From assembly GCA_902728285.1 (NCBI GenBank), contig CACVBU010001172.1, forward strand, positions 186,001 to 250,000: a stretch of DNA of 64,000 bases, written 5' to 3'. The position numbers were made by a program, and so were the translations under genes. The notes below the pieces were generated by a model. It saw nothing but the letters and a program-made list of their open reading frames with translations, was not told the origin of the DNA and did not search any database. Positions 46,252 through 60,300 of this stretch are shown here, one piece after another (position 1 is the stretch's first letter; each line of letters starts with the position of its first letter). Origin of the DNA: Clytia hemisphaerica. Lineage: Eukaryota; Cnidaria; Hydrozoa; Leptothecata; Clytiidae.

Positions 46252-47984
46252 AGTTATGCTTTGTTATGTAGTTAAGAGTTTTCTGCAAACTCTCAACTAC
46301 TCAAATTGTTCTTTGTCACTTTCAATTATTTGACGTGTGGAGGAGTTCATCTTCCTAAAATCAGAAACCCTTCCTGGTGGCCTTCACCCTCCCTCACGCG
46401 TTTATCAATTTGCGATCGACAAAATCTTTTAAACTGGAATTCATTTAAGTTTTTGCTGAATTGTTATTTTTAAGACAAAACTTTGTCGTAGAAATGCGAC
46501 TTTTTCTGTCTGAGGAGCGGTCTATACTTCAGTGTGAATTCTAATTCAAATTTTCATCAACAACTTTTTGAGTTTTTTTTTTCAAGCTTTCTTGTATTAC
46601 ACAGATATTAAGTTGCTGCTTTTGTTTCTTGAATACAAATTAATGAAAAAAATGATTCTTAAAAAAAGAAATTCCTCATTTTGAAATTACAGAGCGGGAT
46701 GGTTGTTGTAATGAAACTCTACCATGATGCCCAAGCGGGTTCCTAGTATAGTTTTTTCGTATGAAAATTTACAATATGTTGTCAGACTCATAAAACAAGA
46801 AAACGAGCACATTGGATGAGATGGGGATTACACCACACTTTTACTACGCTCAAGGAACTCTTATTTAAGTTTTTGGCTACGTTAGAAAGTGACTTTTGGG
46901 GCTTGATTTAAAAAGAGCGTCTCCCACTTTGATTTCCCTCCTAATAGTGAACGGTGCTTTTGAACGGTTTTAGTACTAAACATTGTAAATAAATTTTGAA
47001 AAAAATTGTATCAATGCTCAGTGGGCTTTAAATTTGCAACATCCAAAATCCAAAAAGAACGACTCAGCGACACACTAAAGTCCTGCTGTCATCCACTAAA
47101 CTGATCTTTTTTCCTCAACCCCATTTTAACGAGATTTGATGCTGCTTATATTCTATAGTTGTCAACTTTTCATAAAAATTAAAAATGGGTTTTGATTGCT
47201 GAGCTTGAGTAACTGTTGCAATGATTATCTGTAATGGTTTGTATTTTTGTCGATGAAGTGTCTTTCGTATCCAAAAGTGTAATGACAGGCATAAATTGAA
47301 ATTGCCTCTTCTTGTTAGATTTACAGATGCAAGAAAAATATAAATGCGTCTTTTTTCTTGTTTAGATTTTTTGCTATTCGCTCTATCTATAAACAGACAA
47401 AAGTCATAATGTATAATTTGTCACAGTGTCTATTTTTGCATGGACATCGTTTTGACAGCCATGAGACGTCCCAATGTAGAATTGAGTCATAAATACCACT
47501 TCTTATAATGTTAAACACGTTTAAAAAAGATGATTCGTGTTAAGGCATGTTTGGTTTAGAAGTGTATCATTTGCTAAATTGTTATATTTGGTTTAGTTCG
47601 TATGCTTTCTCTTATAAGAATTGGGTAAACTTTAGTTGAGATTCGGCTATTTTTCAAGATCTTGGCCTTACTCAATTGTTCTTAAACCAGTTCTTATTTT
47701 TTGTGCATTTTATTGCTTTGATATCTTATAATTTTACTACCTCCAACATTAATATGCTTAAAATCAATCCATTCTTGGCTTGAAAGTTGTTCTTAAATTG
47801 TTCTTATTTTTAGCATTACTTGGAGTCTCATCAAAATCTTGAGATTACTCTAATATGAAAAAAAAAAGAATGTAGTTCGTTGATCGTTGTTGACACTGTT
47901 TCGATTCGTTTTTGTATTTGTTGTTTTGATTTTCAAATAGTAGCTGCTGTAAGGTTTCATTTTAAAGTTTTGTGTGCGTCTAGG

Positions 47985-48234
47985 ACATAGATTTATAAAG
48001 CTCCGAAGGGCTAGATGTCGTGCTTTGGCTGAATAGTGTGCCGAAGTTAGGCAGGAAATTCTACCTAGGTCACCTGACACTACAATAGAATTTCAGCGCT
48101 TGACCAATAAGAAGGTTCACGGGTTTTCGAATACATACAATAGCAGCTATATTTTTTGCGATATTCACTTTTTTTGCTTGGAAGAGCTTAAAGCACGGCA
48201 TCTAGCCCTTCGGGCTCTACAGAAATCTGTAGTA
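47985..48234. mobile_element. MITE with GCCCGAAGGGCTAGATGCCG arms
   Basis: AGCTCCGAAGGGCTAGATGT with CGTGCTTT on the left is mirrored by AAAGCACGGCATCTAGCCCT on the right. The mirrored part extends outward into ATAGATTT/AAATCTGT. Confidence 0.65.
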
Positions 48235-48978
48235 TAGGTTGGATGATAATCTCAACTTCATCTTGTTCTCGGAAGTCTGTAAGAAGATGCAAATCATCGG
48301 CATTTTAGTTTCGAGTCGTAAAGAAGGGACTATAGAGACTGTATCCCTTCTGACCCCCCTGTTTTATGGGTTTATATTTTGTCGACTGAGCTTATATTTT
48401 GATTGATAGACTTTTTGCCAATTCCAAAATCTTCTTTTTTTCCCTTAACGAAACCAGTATTTCAAAAATAATGCGCTTATAGTATATTTTTCTCAATTCC
48501 TTTTCCTTAAAAATAATTTTCCTCTCTTGTCTTGTTGACTTTTATAATATTTTTGAGGGTCGAGCCGTCGTAGATATCAAATCGAAAATCTTATTACGCT
48601 TTATTTTCTAATCTCAAATTCTGTAGATGAAAAATGAAGAGTTTTTTTCTATTAATTTTTCATGGGTCATTTCCAAATTCGATTTGTCTTTATTTTGAAA
48701 GTTCATGCAGTGAGTTGTGTTTATAGCTTTCTGAAAAATCATCACTCTATGAGAGCACATTTTGTCGTTTGGGAGTATAATTTCCGTTAGTTAATTAGTT
48801 TATTTTTTATCCAAGTTAACGAAACAAGAGGAGTTAATTTATCGTCTATCTTGAATTGGAGTTCCATTTTTGTTAGAATTTGGACTCACCTAATTTCGAC
48901 TTTTGTTCGGTTTTTGTTTGGAAATGTGCTTTTTTTAGCATGGTTGGAATTCCTTCTACTGTACGTTCTATTCAAAAT

Positions 48979-49010
48979 CATCTATCTGTCTATCTGTCTA
49001 TCTGTCTGTA
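48979..49010. repeat. (TCTATCTG)n microsatellite
   Basis: About four units of TCTGTCTA in the long intron. Confidence 0.7.
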
Positions 49011-51335
49011 ACCTTTCCCTCTTTGAGCCTCTATGCATGGTCTATGCGCGTTCGACTATTCTCTAGTAGAGCATTTGGATTACGTGACTCACTTTGCCTT
49101 TACTATATTTTGCACAATAAAGTTTACCTTGGCAACCGAAACTCTGCACCTCGCAATTAATGATTTCTTACTTAAACCATATGTCATTTTAGTGTAGAGG
49201 AATTTTAAGTAGTTTGTGGTTACTATTGTGCAAACACTTGAGATTGTAACCCATGGTATTATTTAGGGAAGTACTTTTCAAGGTTGTCTAGAGCAGGCAT
49301 ACACAGGATATAGTGTCCAAGCTTTTATACATCTTGGACTCATTTTATCTGCAATCCTTTTTTCGAATCAATCTTGTTTTTGTTTTTAGTATTTCTTGAA
49401 TTACGTTGATGCTAATTTGTATAGGCGTGACTCTTTAAAAGGATTTATCCAAATTCCAAAAAGCCTACACAACAGTCGACAACAATATTTTTGCTAACAC
49501 CAGTTGAAAGTTGAAAAACAAACACATACTTGTGTACATTATTAGAACAAAGTATAAAAGGCTACGAGGCCAAAAGTTTTAAGAACACTTCATTTTTAAA
49601 ACGTTCTTATGGCTTTGCGGACTAATGTTACATTATTAACATTAGGGAACTATACCAAAATGCTGGAAATAAGAACACTTCATAAACATGAAAATTAAGA
49701 ACATCTGAATCATTTACAAGATTGGTGACGTTCTTATAGCATGGAATTTTCCATAATTGAAAGAGAATTGTATTCCCTGTTATCAAAAGAGTTGTAGAGA
49801 CTTTGGCATTGTATGGCTTTTGTTTGGTTATTCTCTACCTAGATTGGGTGTCTATCAGGTAGAATTTCAAATGCTGATTTATTTGGTTTGGAACAGCTCA
49901 CTCTTTCAACTGGTATTTTCGTCATCTTTGCATTTTTTGGACACTTGACAGTAATGGGTGTGTAACTGTAAAATAGCTTTATTTTGATGGTGACGAAATT
50001 ATTTTTAGCTTTTCTCCCTTTTTAACCCGTTCTTATGAACCCGACTGATGTCGGCTGGGAAGCCTTATTTGATTCGAAGTTTTTTTAAGAACGCTCGTTC
50101 CAAAGATAAATTTGCAAAAAGGTCGCATAACAAAAACGAATTTTGTCAAAAATTTTGTCCATACAGCATTACACTTCAAGTTTCTCGGCCTAGTTTTCTA
50201 ACATCTTCTAAGATTAATACTAAAGGCAATCAGTTTTAAATTGTTTAATTGCCCCCAGCATTTATAATGAGATGTAATTAAATCATTTAGTAGAATTCCA
50301 TTTCGTTATTGAAACGAACAAAATGATGATCGCTATAGAGTTTATTACGAAAGAAGTATTTTTGTATTAATTGCAATTCAGTGATTTTGCATGCACACTT
50401 ACTTGATGGAATTTGCTCTTGTTGGTGAATTTGCCTTTGTTTGATAAAGTGTCCACAACTCTAACTGGCCAGGGATCATTGTCCGATTAGGGAAGGGATT
50501 TTATGGAGAATGATTTATAATAAAGGATTGGTAACTGAGAATTTGCTTTTGTTGAAGGATTTTGGTGTCTGCAACTCTGACTAGCCAGGGATCTTTGTCG
50601 GATTAGAGAAGGGGTTTTATAGAGATGGATTTATATGGGATTGCTATTTTGAATTTCAAACTATCTAAAATTCCATTCGTATTAATTTCAATTCAGTGAT
50701 TCTACATGCATTCTACTCTTTTGTGCGTTCTTGGGACAAGAAAGGTCATAGATGATTAATTCGAATTCGAATAATATCTCAAATACATTTACTTTTTTGC
50801 AATGTTCGAAATAGTTTGATTTTTTGAAAGTTCAGTGTAAAAGACGGAAATGATGAAAACTTAGGTACCAGATTCAGCTCGTACAGTGACTATAGATTGT
50901 AGCGTTTTTAATGTAGTGGTGTAGCTTTTGATCAAGCTGACTTAAGTCTTTCTCGCCGCCATTTTTCTTTTGGAATGGCCTCTCGTTGAAATTTTTTCCT
51001 GTCTCATTTTAAGAACAAAATTATTTATATATTGGAAGAAATAAATACAAATTAATGAAAGATTGCAAATAGAGCTTGGTTATGGCAGCAAATTAGTACA
51101 TCGATCACCTTGGTTTGGTGACGAATGTTAATTGAATCTCATTACATTGTCTAAAGTGAACACTAAAGACAGCGCTTGGTAATAATAGGACCACGCCCAT
51201 TTTTCCATACAAAGTTGAAAGAGGACATTCCACTTAGATTGTGATATCGGGCAGGGGTTTAAAATCATCATATCGACAATACAAAAATTTAACATAGAAA
51301 GTACAACAAAAAGAAGTCGTTAACGATATTCAAAG

Positions 51336-54300
51336 ATGAAAGACAAATCACACACCACCATAACGGTCGGAATGACATCACCTTTATCTCCAGGCTTTGC
51401 ATCGCCACTAGCCTTAGATCCGTTCACGGACGACAGGCTAAACCTTTACACGAACAATAACAACAGTTTCAACGATTTAAACATGAACGACTATGACTAT
51501 AACGCGAACACTTTTCCACGGTCAACGGCCACTAAAAAGCCGAAAGTCGACGAATCGAAAGCCAGACTTCCGGTCTTTAAATTGTTACAAGTGAACAGAC
51601 GGAAAGCCGAAATTATTGCTGCGATGCCGGATGGTTAGTAAATGGTGTTCGATTAACGGAGCTGTTTTCTTAACTTCAGAATGATTGCACATAATTTGAG
51701 TTGTCAGCTATTTTTATAGATAAATAGGCAGATATTTAAAAGCAATTTCTTAGGTAACTTATGAAAAGTGGCCTTATACTTAAGTGAAGTCTCTATAGCT
51801 CGAACACTCACGGGGAACGCACATTTGTTCGAGTTATGGAAAATTCGAGTTATGGAGATTTTTTTGTTAAGCTTTCTTGCCTGAAGGAACCCGGAACCAT
51901 GTTCGAGTTAAGGATGCATTCGAATTATAAAGTTTCGAGTTAAAGAGACTCAACTGAATGATAACAAACGGAAATCAGTATCAATGAAAATGTTTGGGAT
52001 TGGTACCCCTAAGATGGTCCTTGACCGCACCACACCCGCACGAGGAAACTTAAAAAACTAAGAAAAAAGTAGTATTTTTATTGGCAGTTTCGTTAGTCAG
52101 ATAAGTTGTTTCCATCCGCAAATTTTTTTCATTTCAAAAAAGTTTACATGAGGAATGAATGCCACAGAATTAATCAAATTTTCTCTTTCTTTGTTCTTTC
52201 AGACGACTTACCACCTCAAGATAGGGAACGCAGTAAAACACTACCGAAATCGTACGGCAAAAATCGCGACAAGAATGGCGATACGTCCAAAAGTTTACCA
52301 CGAAACAGTTCGACTTCGGTAAGAAATAGGTTTTTCCAAGTTTTTTTTTTTGCATGTTTTTCAGATTTTTTCAAAATAGTGTACAATCATGGTCATAGGA
52401 TTTGATGGACGTCACCCAAAGATTTTTGAAGCAGGAAATCGTTTTTTAGTGTTTTAACTTACTCTCGGGCCCTAGCAACTATTCTTGCTAACAAAAATTA
52501 CCCGGCTACTTTGACAAAACTTTGAATTCCTGCAATATTCTTTTTCCCATAGAGTGAACCACCGAATAAAGCACCTCACTGGTACAAACAAATGTATAAA
52601 GAAATGCACACAAGTATGGAAGGTAAGCGGGACATACTGAGTAATACAGTGGAGTCACTATCCCTCGACGAACACGCACGGGGAACGCAAAATTGTCCAA
52701 GTTAGGGAAATGTTGTGAGTTATGGAGTAAGGTTCTCAACTGAAGGGACTAGAAAATTTGTTCGAGGTTAGGAGACTTTCAAGTTATAAAGGTAAAAGAG
52801 ACTCCGCTGAATTTTTATAGGTCATTTTAAGGTCCTTATAAAGGACTGAATGTGCTCTAATAACGACTTCCAATTGGTCAGATGAAAAATCCTAAAAATA
52901 TTCTAACTAATATGAACAAGAAAATGGCTCTGGTTATGAATGACTTATTTAAACAGTGAAATTTCTGACCCCAATTACATTTTCAACCATATCTAGGATT
53001 TTATAGAAAAAAGAATATGGTTTTCATTTGACCATAGAGTCGAAGCCTTCTTTGAAATCTTTCTCGTACCCGTTTTTCAAAGTTACATGTTAATATAAAT
53101 TATGGTTTTATAAACGCTGCTTTCCATTTTTCATATAAAGGCGAATCTCATCTATCGAAACTATTATCATCCGACGCCAAACGCGGTGCTTTTCGTAAAT
53201 ACGACGGTGCAACGCAATCAGGTGCTAATTATCGGTCAATGTCGCCTGAAGAACGTCGTACAGCTTTCGAAGATAACTCACTCTCGTCTTCCGACGCTCC
53301 AAGGAGGTTGCAAGGCGGCGGCAGGTATGCAAATCATTCGATTTCGTTCGTTCAGTAAAAACAGTCATTTTAAGACTTTTTGCTACTGTGTTGATAAGCG
53401 GTAATATTTTGTAGGGTGATAGACCAGTGGTCTTGGGCGTTAGAGAAACAGGGGTTACGGTTCAAATCCTGCTTTTTCCATGTTTGGTTCAGTTCATAGA
53501 TAGCCAAGCAACCAGAGCGTTAATCTTGTTAGCGAAATTGAAAGACTAAGTCCAAGATCAACTGGTATATCTACGAAAAATATGGACTCTATCTGAAAAT
53601 GATTTACGGTCAAGCTGATCCAAGTTTTCTTTTAAAATTTTTTTTGAAATTAATTCTCCACCACTTGGTTAAGAGACTTCCCTTAGGATATTCAGAGAAA
53701 ACAACTCGTTCACTATGTTTGAAGGATAATTTTATTAGAACACAATAGCATACATAAATGATTTGATACGTTTAACACGTAATATTTTGACCCTCGCACT
53801 GAGGGTCATCGTCAGACTGAGAAAAGAAAAAGAAACTCAAACTGCTCAATGCACTACTCGTTCATGTTCTATTCAACAGGGCGGCTGCTACACATCACCA
53901 TCGTAAATCACTACCCAACATTCACGCATCAAACTTCAACTTCATGCAACCGTCAAATTATCATACACCGACACCGTCAGCGACTCCACCGTCTTCCTCG
54001 ACAACGTTAAAGACGACGTCGTCAAATCCTCCTTCAAACGGCGTCACTATGCGCGTCAACGGTAAGATAATTCCTTATATCGTTTTTACGCAAACATCTA
54101 TGAATTTTTTAAATACCTTATCGGCCCCTTACGCCGGCCCTAATTGACGTAAGCCCAAAATTAGGCTTGACGTAATAAGGGCCGGCGTTAAATTAGGGCC
54201 GGCGTAAAAAGGGCCGATAAGGTACATAATACTGACATGGCCAGTATGGGTTTCTTCGTAGGGCACATGAAAATCGTGAATTGTGTTGACTTTCTTTTAT

Positions 54301-57300
54301 TTGAACTCATTGAAATAGCTACTTTAAATCAAAGATGATTTTTTTTGTCATTCCAAACTTCCTTTAATTCGATATCTGGTTTGAAGATCGATTTAAGGAG
54401 AAGGTCGAGGAGTGTAAAACTAGACTTTATAGATTACTGGCATCCACTAACGGATTCGTGTTCCTTATTTTACCTGCCTGCGGTTTTGTAGAAATCTGCG
54501 ATTCAGACTTTAGATATTGTGAATAATGATACCTATCGTTAAGATTCATTTGCAGCTTTTATTCTCATTCCTCATTATGCTTTTATCAAAGCAAAGAGAA
54601 AATAACTTGTGGTGAATATTTTTTCTACTACTGGCGGTCTGATACTGTTCCAATATGCATGCATTTTGTAATGCGATATGATGATGTAATCAATTTTAAT
54701 TGTTTTGAATATGAAAATGGTAACTTTTCCAGACGATATGTTTCACGATAACAAGCTGCAAGGATTTCATGTGCCTTTGATATGAATTTTTGTTTTGTTT
54801 TGTTGATGAGACGGAGTGTAGACTTTTATTTGGTGTTAGTAGAAACCATGCCAGTGTTATTGGTCTTTTTTCTTGAGGGTGGTTTCCACATGTGCTGAAC
54901 TGACTTTTAGTTATCATTGCAATTTGAATCAATTTTAGACTCTTAGGAACTTCAAATCTTGAATACAGTTGACGCTCTCTAATTCGATTTTCAAGGGGAA
55001 TGGGATTTTCTTCGAATAATGGAGCGTATCGAATTGTAGAGCGTTGTCTATGAGAGTTTCTTGTTGACTGTGAATTTCAACATTATTAAATAATGGAGCG
55101 TATCGAATAATAGAATGTCAAATTGAAGAGCATTAACAGGAGTTTTACAACCGGTATTTCAAGGATTATTGTCCTCCAGTTTGGCAATTCATCAGTGTTG
55201 GTGTTATTATGAGAATCTGTATAGTTTTGCCATTTGAATCTTCCATGGTGGAAAAGGAGGATGCTTTTCGGCTGTGTTTGGTTAGTGGTGGTACAAGTGA
55301 CTCTTTTAATCCAGGTAAAAAGCTCTGGGATTGCTCTCAACCAATAAATTTCAAACCGAAGGCAAGAGAGGAATCTTCAACCTTCCCTGCACAAGCAAAA
55401 GTGATACGAATTGAATCTTTCACTTTCTTTGTTTTTGGGCTTTTTTATTTATTAGAATTTTAGTAGTAAATGTTTACTTCCAATCCAGAGTGTATGTATG
55501 GAAACTATGCTGGCATAGTGGCTTCAAATCCTACATAAGAGATTCGACTCTATTCTGACCTGATAAGGATATTCTAAATCAATTTGTTTTTTGGTTTGAT
55601 TGGTTGGAATTTTCAATTAAATTTTTGAAAGCTCGAAAAAATCTACTAGAATATCCCTAAAATTTTATTAAAGTTTTATTTATTATAAAGCAGATTATGT
55701 ACACTATATACTTACTTGCAGTCTTGACATGTTGAACTTAAATTATTACTGCATTGATACATAGGTAATTATACCATCGCACAATACATTAATTATTATA
55801 TGTTTAATACGTACGCACTTTTGCACCTGTTTACACCCTTTTTATTTAGGTCGAAAAACAGCAATCGTCAAGCAAAGATCTGAAGACGTCCTATGTAAAT
55901 GCATTCGATATTTCGATTAATAACTAAAACTAACTAACCTAAACGTCTGTCAAAAACACATAACAATATACCGGCTTTTCTAGGAAATATAGGTCACCTT
56001 TTGGGTCTCTTCAAAGTCAGTTTTACTTAGAGTTTTTGAACCTGAATCCATTCTTCGCCACGGGAATTCAATTATTACAAGAAGAAAACACACACTATGG
56101 TCTATCTCACTAAAAAGATCATTTACTGGAACGACAAAATTGGTTCTTACCGAGTTAAACCACGGTGCTCTATTTCATCCAGTTGCATTATTATCCCTTA
56201 GGAGCTCCTAGAAAAGCTTATAATTAACAAAGAAAATGAACTAACATACTACAATACAAAATACAATACAACATAACATGGTAAATAAAATCAAGTAACA
56301 ATTTCATTCCACTCCCAAACGGAAAATAATTATCTCAACTAATCAACTCCGGAAAAAAATCTATTTCCCAACTCTCCTTCTTTTCTTATCCACACAAGTC
56401 AACAACTTTGCACACTTTCACTAAAATATATTCATTATATCGCTATTAATTTTCGACCTATTAATTTTGTAACCACAATTTTTATAATGATTCTGTGTTC
56501 GTGATTTTTACTAAAATATTTTGATTGTAAGATAATGTTATTCTTATTGCACGAAACTTTAGAGTTGCACGTTATAAGATAGAGTTACCAAAATCTCGAT
56601 GCTTCATAAGTCTCGATGATCTCTATCTTACGCATCGATGCTTAGTTGTTTTGTGTAGCAGATAATGTTCTAGTCGTGTTAAAGTGTCAAAAATGAATGA
56701 CATTTTTAGTAATGCTTTGACTGTTTTGAATGTTTATTTGATGCTCTAATACGACTTTGAACGGAGCCCATTTGCTAGAATTTTACTTCTATTCATGATA
56801 TGCACCATTGCAATGTCTTCTGACGGACCCAATAGCTGATTGGTTGTAATTGACGTAAAATCAGTCAATAAGTCACTTTCAACCAATCAGCTGTTGGGTC
56901 TGTGGAAGTCATTGCAGTGGTGCATATCATGAATACGAATTCCTTTCTCAAAAAAGTCAATCATTCTGTATCGGAACATTTGAACATCTTACCACCCACA
57001 TTTTAAGTAAATGAATCGTTTCGATGTTTTTTTCGACAGCTAAACCAAGTTCGACGTCAACCGCGGCAACCGCTGAAAATCGGAAATCCATCAACTCGGA
57101 TTGGTACAAAGCTTTACAGAAAGGTGGAGAGATTCCTGAAGCTGGACTGGCAACTGGTATCAAAACTTCTAAATCGGCTTCAAACATTTCGCTAGGTGAG
57201 TTTCTTATCAAATATTGTACCCCAAAGTTATGATGAAATTTCTGAAATTCAATTAAACTCTTTATTTCGAAAAGGCACAAAAGGAACGCTTAAATTACTT

Positions 57301-60300
57301 CGAATCTCGGAGACTATGTTAACAAATGTTTGAAGCTAGACCAGATAACTTGTTCAAATTAAGGAGATATTCGAGCAATAAAAGAATTACGTAGACTCAT
57401 AACATAACGTAACATTCTCCCCAAGCTTTAATATACACATGAAAAAATATGTTTCATACTTTTTTTCTAAAAATCATCTTTTTGACTCACACTAGTTCCC
57501 AATTCCTTGTTTTTGAATCTTCGTTTACAATTTTATTTTTCAATTACAAGTAGCATACTGCGTTTTCAACGTATTTATACAAACAAAATTTCTGAAATCG
57601 GATAAACTCAACACAAAATTTACTTGTCATTATTTTTCGATTCAAAGATTGAAAATTATTCCTCCCATGCACTAAATAACATTTTCATAATACATGTGTT
57701 TCCTGTCAAGTTTTAAAGAAAAAAATTAAAATTGAAAAATTATGAAACATTATAAAATATTTTATCAATAATTTTGACAATTTTTCATTTTTCTCAAGTC
57801 ATGGTTTGGTCTCAGGCGTTTCAAAAATTTTAAATGAAATTATTACTCTCTTTGCTTAAAATGTTAAGGTAGAACTTGCTGTAGATATTGCGTGTAGTAT
57901 TTTAACCCTTTCCGTGTCAATGTCGGCATATGCCAACATGAGCATTTTTGATTTCCTTGCCATTGTCGGGATTTGCCGACATGCGAAATTTCGACCTATT
58001 TGCTGAAAATTTATCATTTTTTACAAGATTTTTCCATTTGATGGTTTGAAATGAAAAAATGAATAGTTAAAAACTTTTCTATGTTGAAAAATAACTATTC
58101 TACAATGTTCAACTCAAAATTATAGTCCTTGGCTGATAATTCTTATATTATTCAGAAAATGAAGTGAAAATCGCTACTTTTTTCCCATGTCGGCATATGC
58201 CGACATTGGCAAATAGGTCGAGGGTGTAAAAAAATGAGCCGGCAAATAGGTCGAACCTTAAAAAATACGCACGGCAGTTAAAGGGTTAAACTAGAAAATG
58301 AAAGGAACATACAGAACCGGAATGTTATGATTATGTTGGGTGTCTTTCATAGCCTTCTCTGTTACTGATAGACTAGTGTATAAGTCATTTTGTATCGCAA
58401 AGCCAGGTAGCTTTGCATTGAATTTTGCTCTTATTGAAAGTAGAACGATAATTAGTTACTTCTTATAGAATTTTTATGAACTTCAACCAGAAAGAGTCAG
58501 ATTTTAAGCCATCTTGTTATTTTAGACTCTAGCCATGAAGTAATGAAAACCTTTTTTCTTTAATGTCCGCCGACTTGGTTTAAAATACAAAATGGAAAAC
58601 ATTAACCCGTAAAATTTCTCACTTTCGCATCAAGTAGTTTTTTTCTATTTAGCTTAGACTAGTAGCTTGATTTTCAAAGCAAAGGAAACGGTAGCTTGAA
58701 AATTTTTATTTCATTGATTAATTAAAAGTTGACTGAGTACTAAGGATTTTTGGGATTTTCGCTGCTTTCAAGCCGATATGAGGTTTCTAAGATCAGCTTT
58801 CAAATGGAAGAGCAATCGTGATCAAAGTAAGTTTTTCAGCTTTTATTAAATTTTTTATGAGAGGTGGAATATCAAATAAAAACTTAAATTATTCAGTAAG
58901 TTTATCCTTCATAAAATTGTAAATATATAATTCTCATTTTTCGTTTACAAATCAACCATTCAACTTTTAAAAATATCTTTCCGAGGCCGATTTTGTCCTG
59001 AACGTTATAGTTAAACAAGTTATTTCTAAATAGAACTCTTGTTGATTGATCTGTTCTTTGCTGAGAATCCCTGCAGCTATAACATCCTAGAGACGAAGAT
59101 GTAAAATGTTTTTTTGTAGTGTTACTTGAGTTATTTTCAAAGTAGAACCGTTCAAACAGTGACAGTTAAATTGGTTACACGTTTTTTTTTAAATAAGAAC
59201 ATCCAAAATTTTTGAAGCCTTCGGGTGTTCTTAAACATGTTCTTATTTCGACTATTTTGTGAGCATCTTTGTCCATTTTCCTAAGAAATTGGGTGTTTTA
59301 AAGTCAAAAGCCTTAGTAAAATGTTCTTAACTTGATCTTAACATTTTAGCCATTAAAATTTTGGCCTTAAAGTTTGTTCTTATAAATATAAAAAAACGTG
59401 TATCAGCTTCTGAGAAAACAGAGTTTATTCACCAAGTACCAATTCAGTTAAAACCACGTCTATCGAACGTACTATAATGTTACATGGACTTTGAGCCCTT
59501 GAGACACCGTTGCATTCTAGCTGGGAAGAATATATATGATACACCAATGACCAAACCATGATTTGAAATATCAGAAAAAAATTATTTTTTATAACGGGTT
59601 AGATACAAAAGTTGTTGGATAAAAGATTTCTTAGTCCTTTGAACATCGAATTAGAGGAGAGAGACTCCACTGTACGCAAAAATAAAACAAATAAAACGAA
59701 AACAAATGTCTATGAACATGAAGAACAGTTTTTACCGAAGATTCAACATCACTGCAACTTCAATCTTCGTCAGCATCAAAACTGGTAACGTGAAAACCTT
59801 CACGCTCACTCTTCCTAGCCTGGTAAGATAACTCTCTTTTATCTTTTCTTCCATTCCTTGTTTTGATATAGGTCGCTCGCAGACAGACGGACCGCCCAAG
59901 AAAACTGGCGGTATCTCAGGACACATGCAGGTAATTTTCTTGATACAGACAGGTTTTGTTTTAATTCCTTTTCACATTGTTTTATAAGAACCAACAATTT
60001 GGCTGATGCTTAAAAGGATTGTTTAGATATTCTTGTGAGCCTGCTTTCAGTCTCAAATTATTCATAATTTCGTTGTTAGACTTTTGCCAAATTTGAACCT
60101 TTTTTACGTAAAACTTTTGTTCTCATAAGTGAGCTTGGGTTTTTACAATGATTCAATGTTGAGCAAAGCTTGTCTTTCTATCAAAGAAAAATGTTACATC
60201 TTCAGAAAAATGACACTAAATTCATGATATAAGTGGTTTGCATAAACAATTTGGGGCTGTTTCTCGCATGCTTGTAGCCTTGCTGATTTTCTAAAATTCG

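Larger units (their letters stand above)
41048..51335. other. Long T-rich intron-like stretch
   Basis: About 10 kb between PDZ and SoHo units with no supported exon. The plus strand is visibly richer in T than A from about 41.6 kb to 50.9 kb, as is common in transcribed introns. It contains TACACG-family elements and a hairpin element at 47985. Confidence 0.5.

Noticed and set aside
48851-49066. 71-codon hydrophobic plus-strand frame
   Set aside because: Hydrophobicity follows from the T-rich strand and a TCTG microsatellite; no splice or homology support.
53740-53830. GACCCTCGCACTGAGGGTCA stem near 53800 as a terminator or a transposon end
   Set aside because: Short isolated stem in a eukaryotic intron; no second copy or mirrored partner seen.
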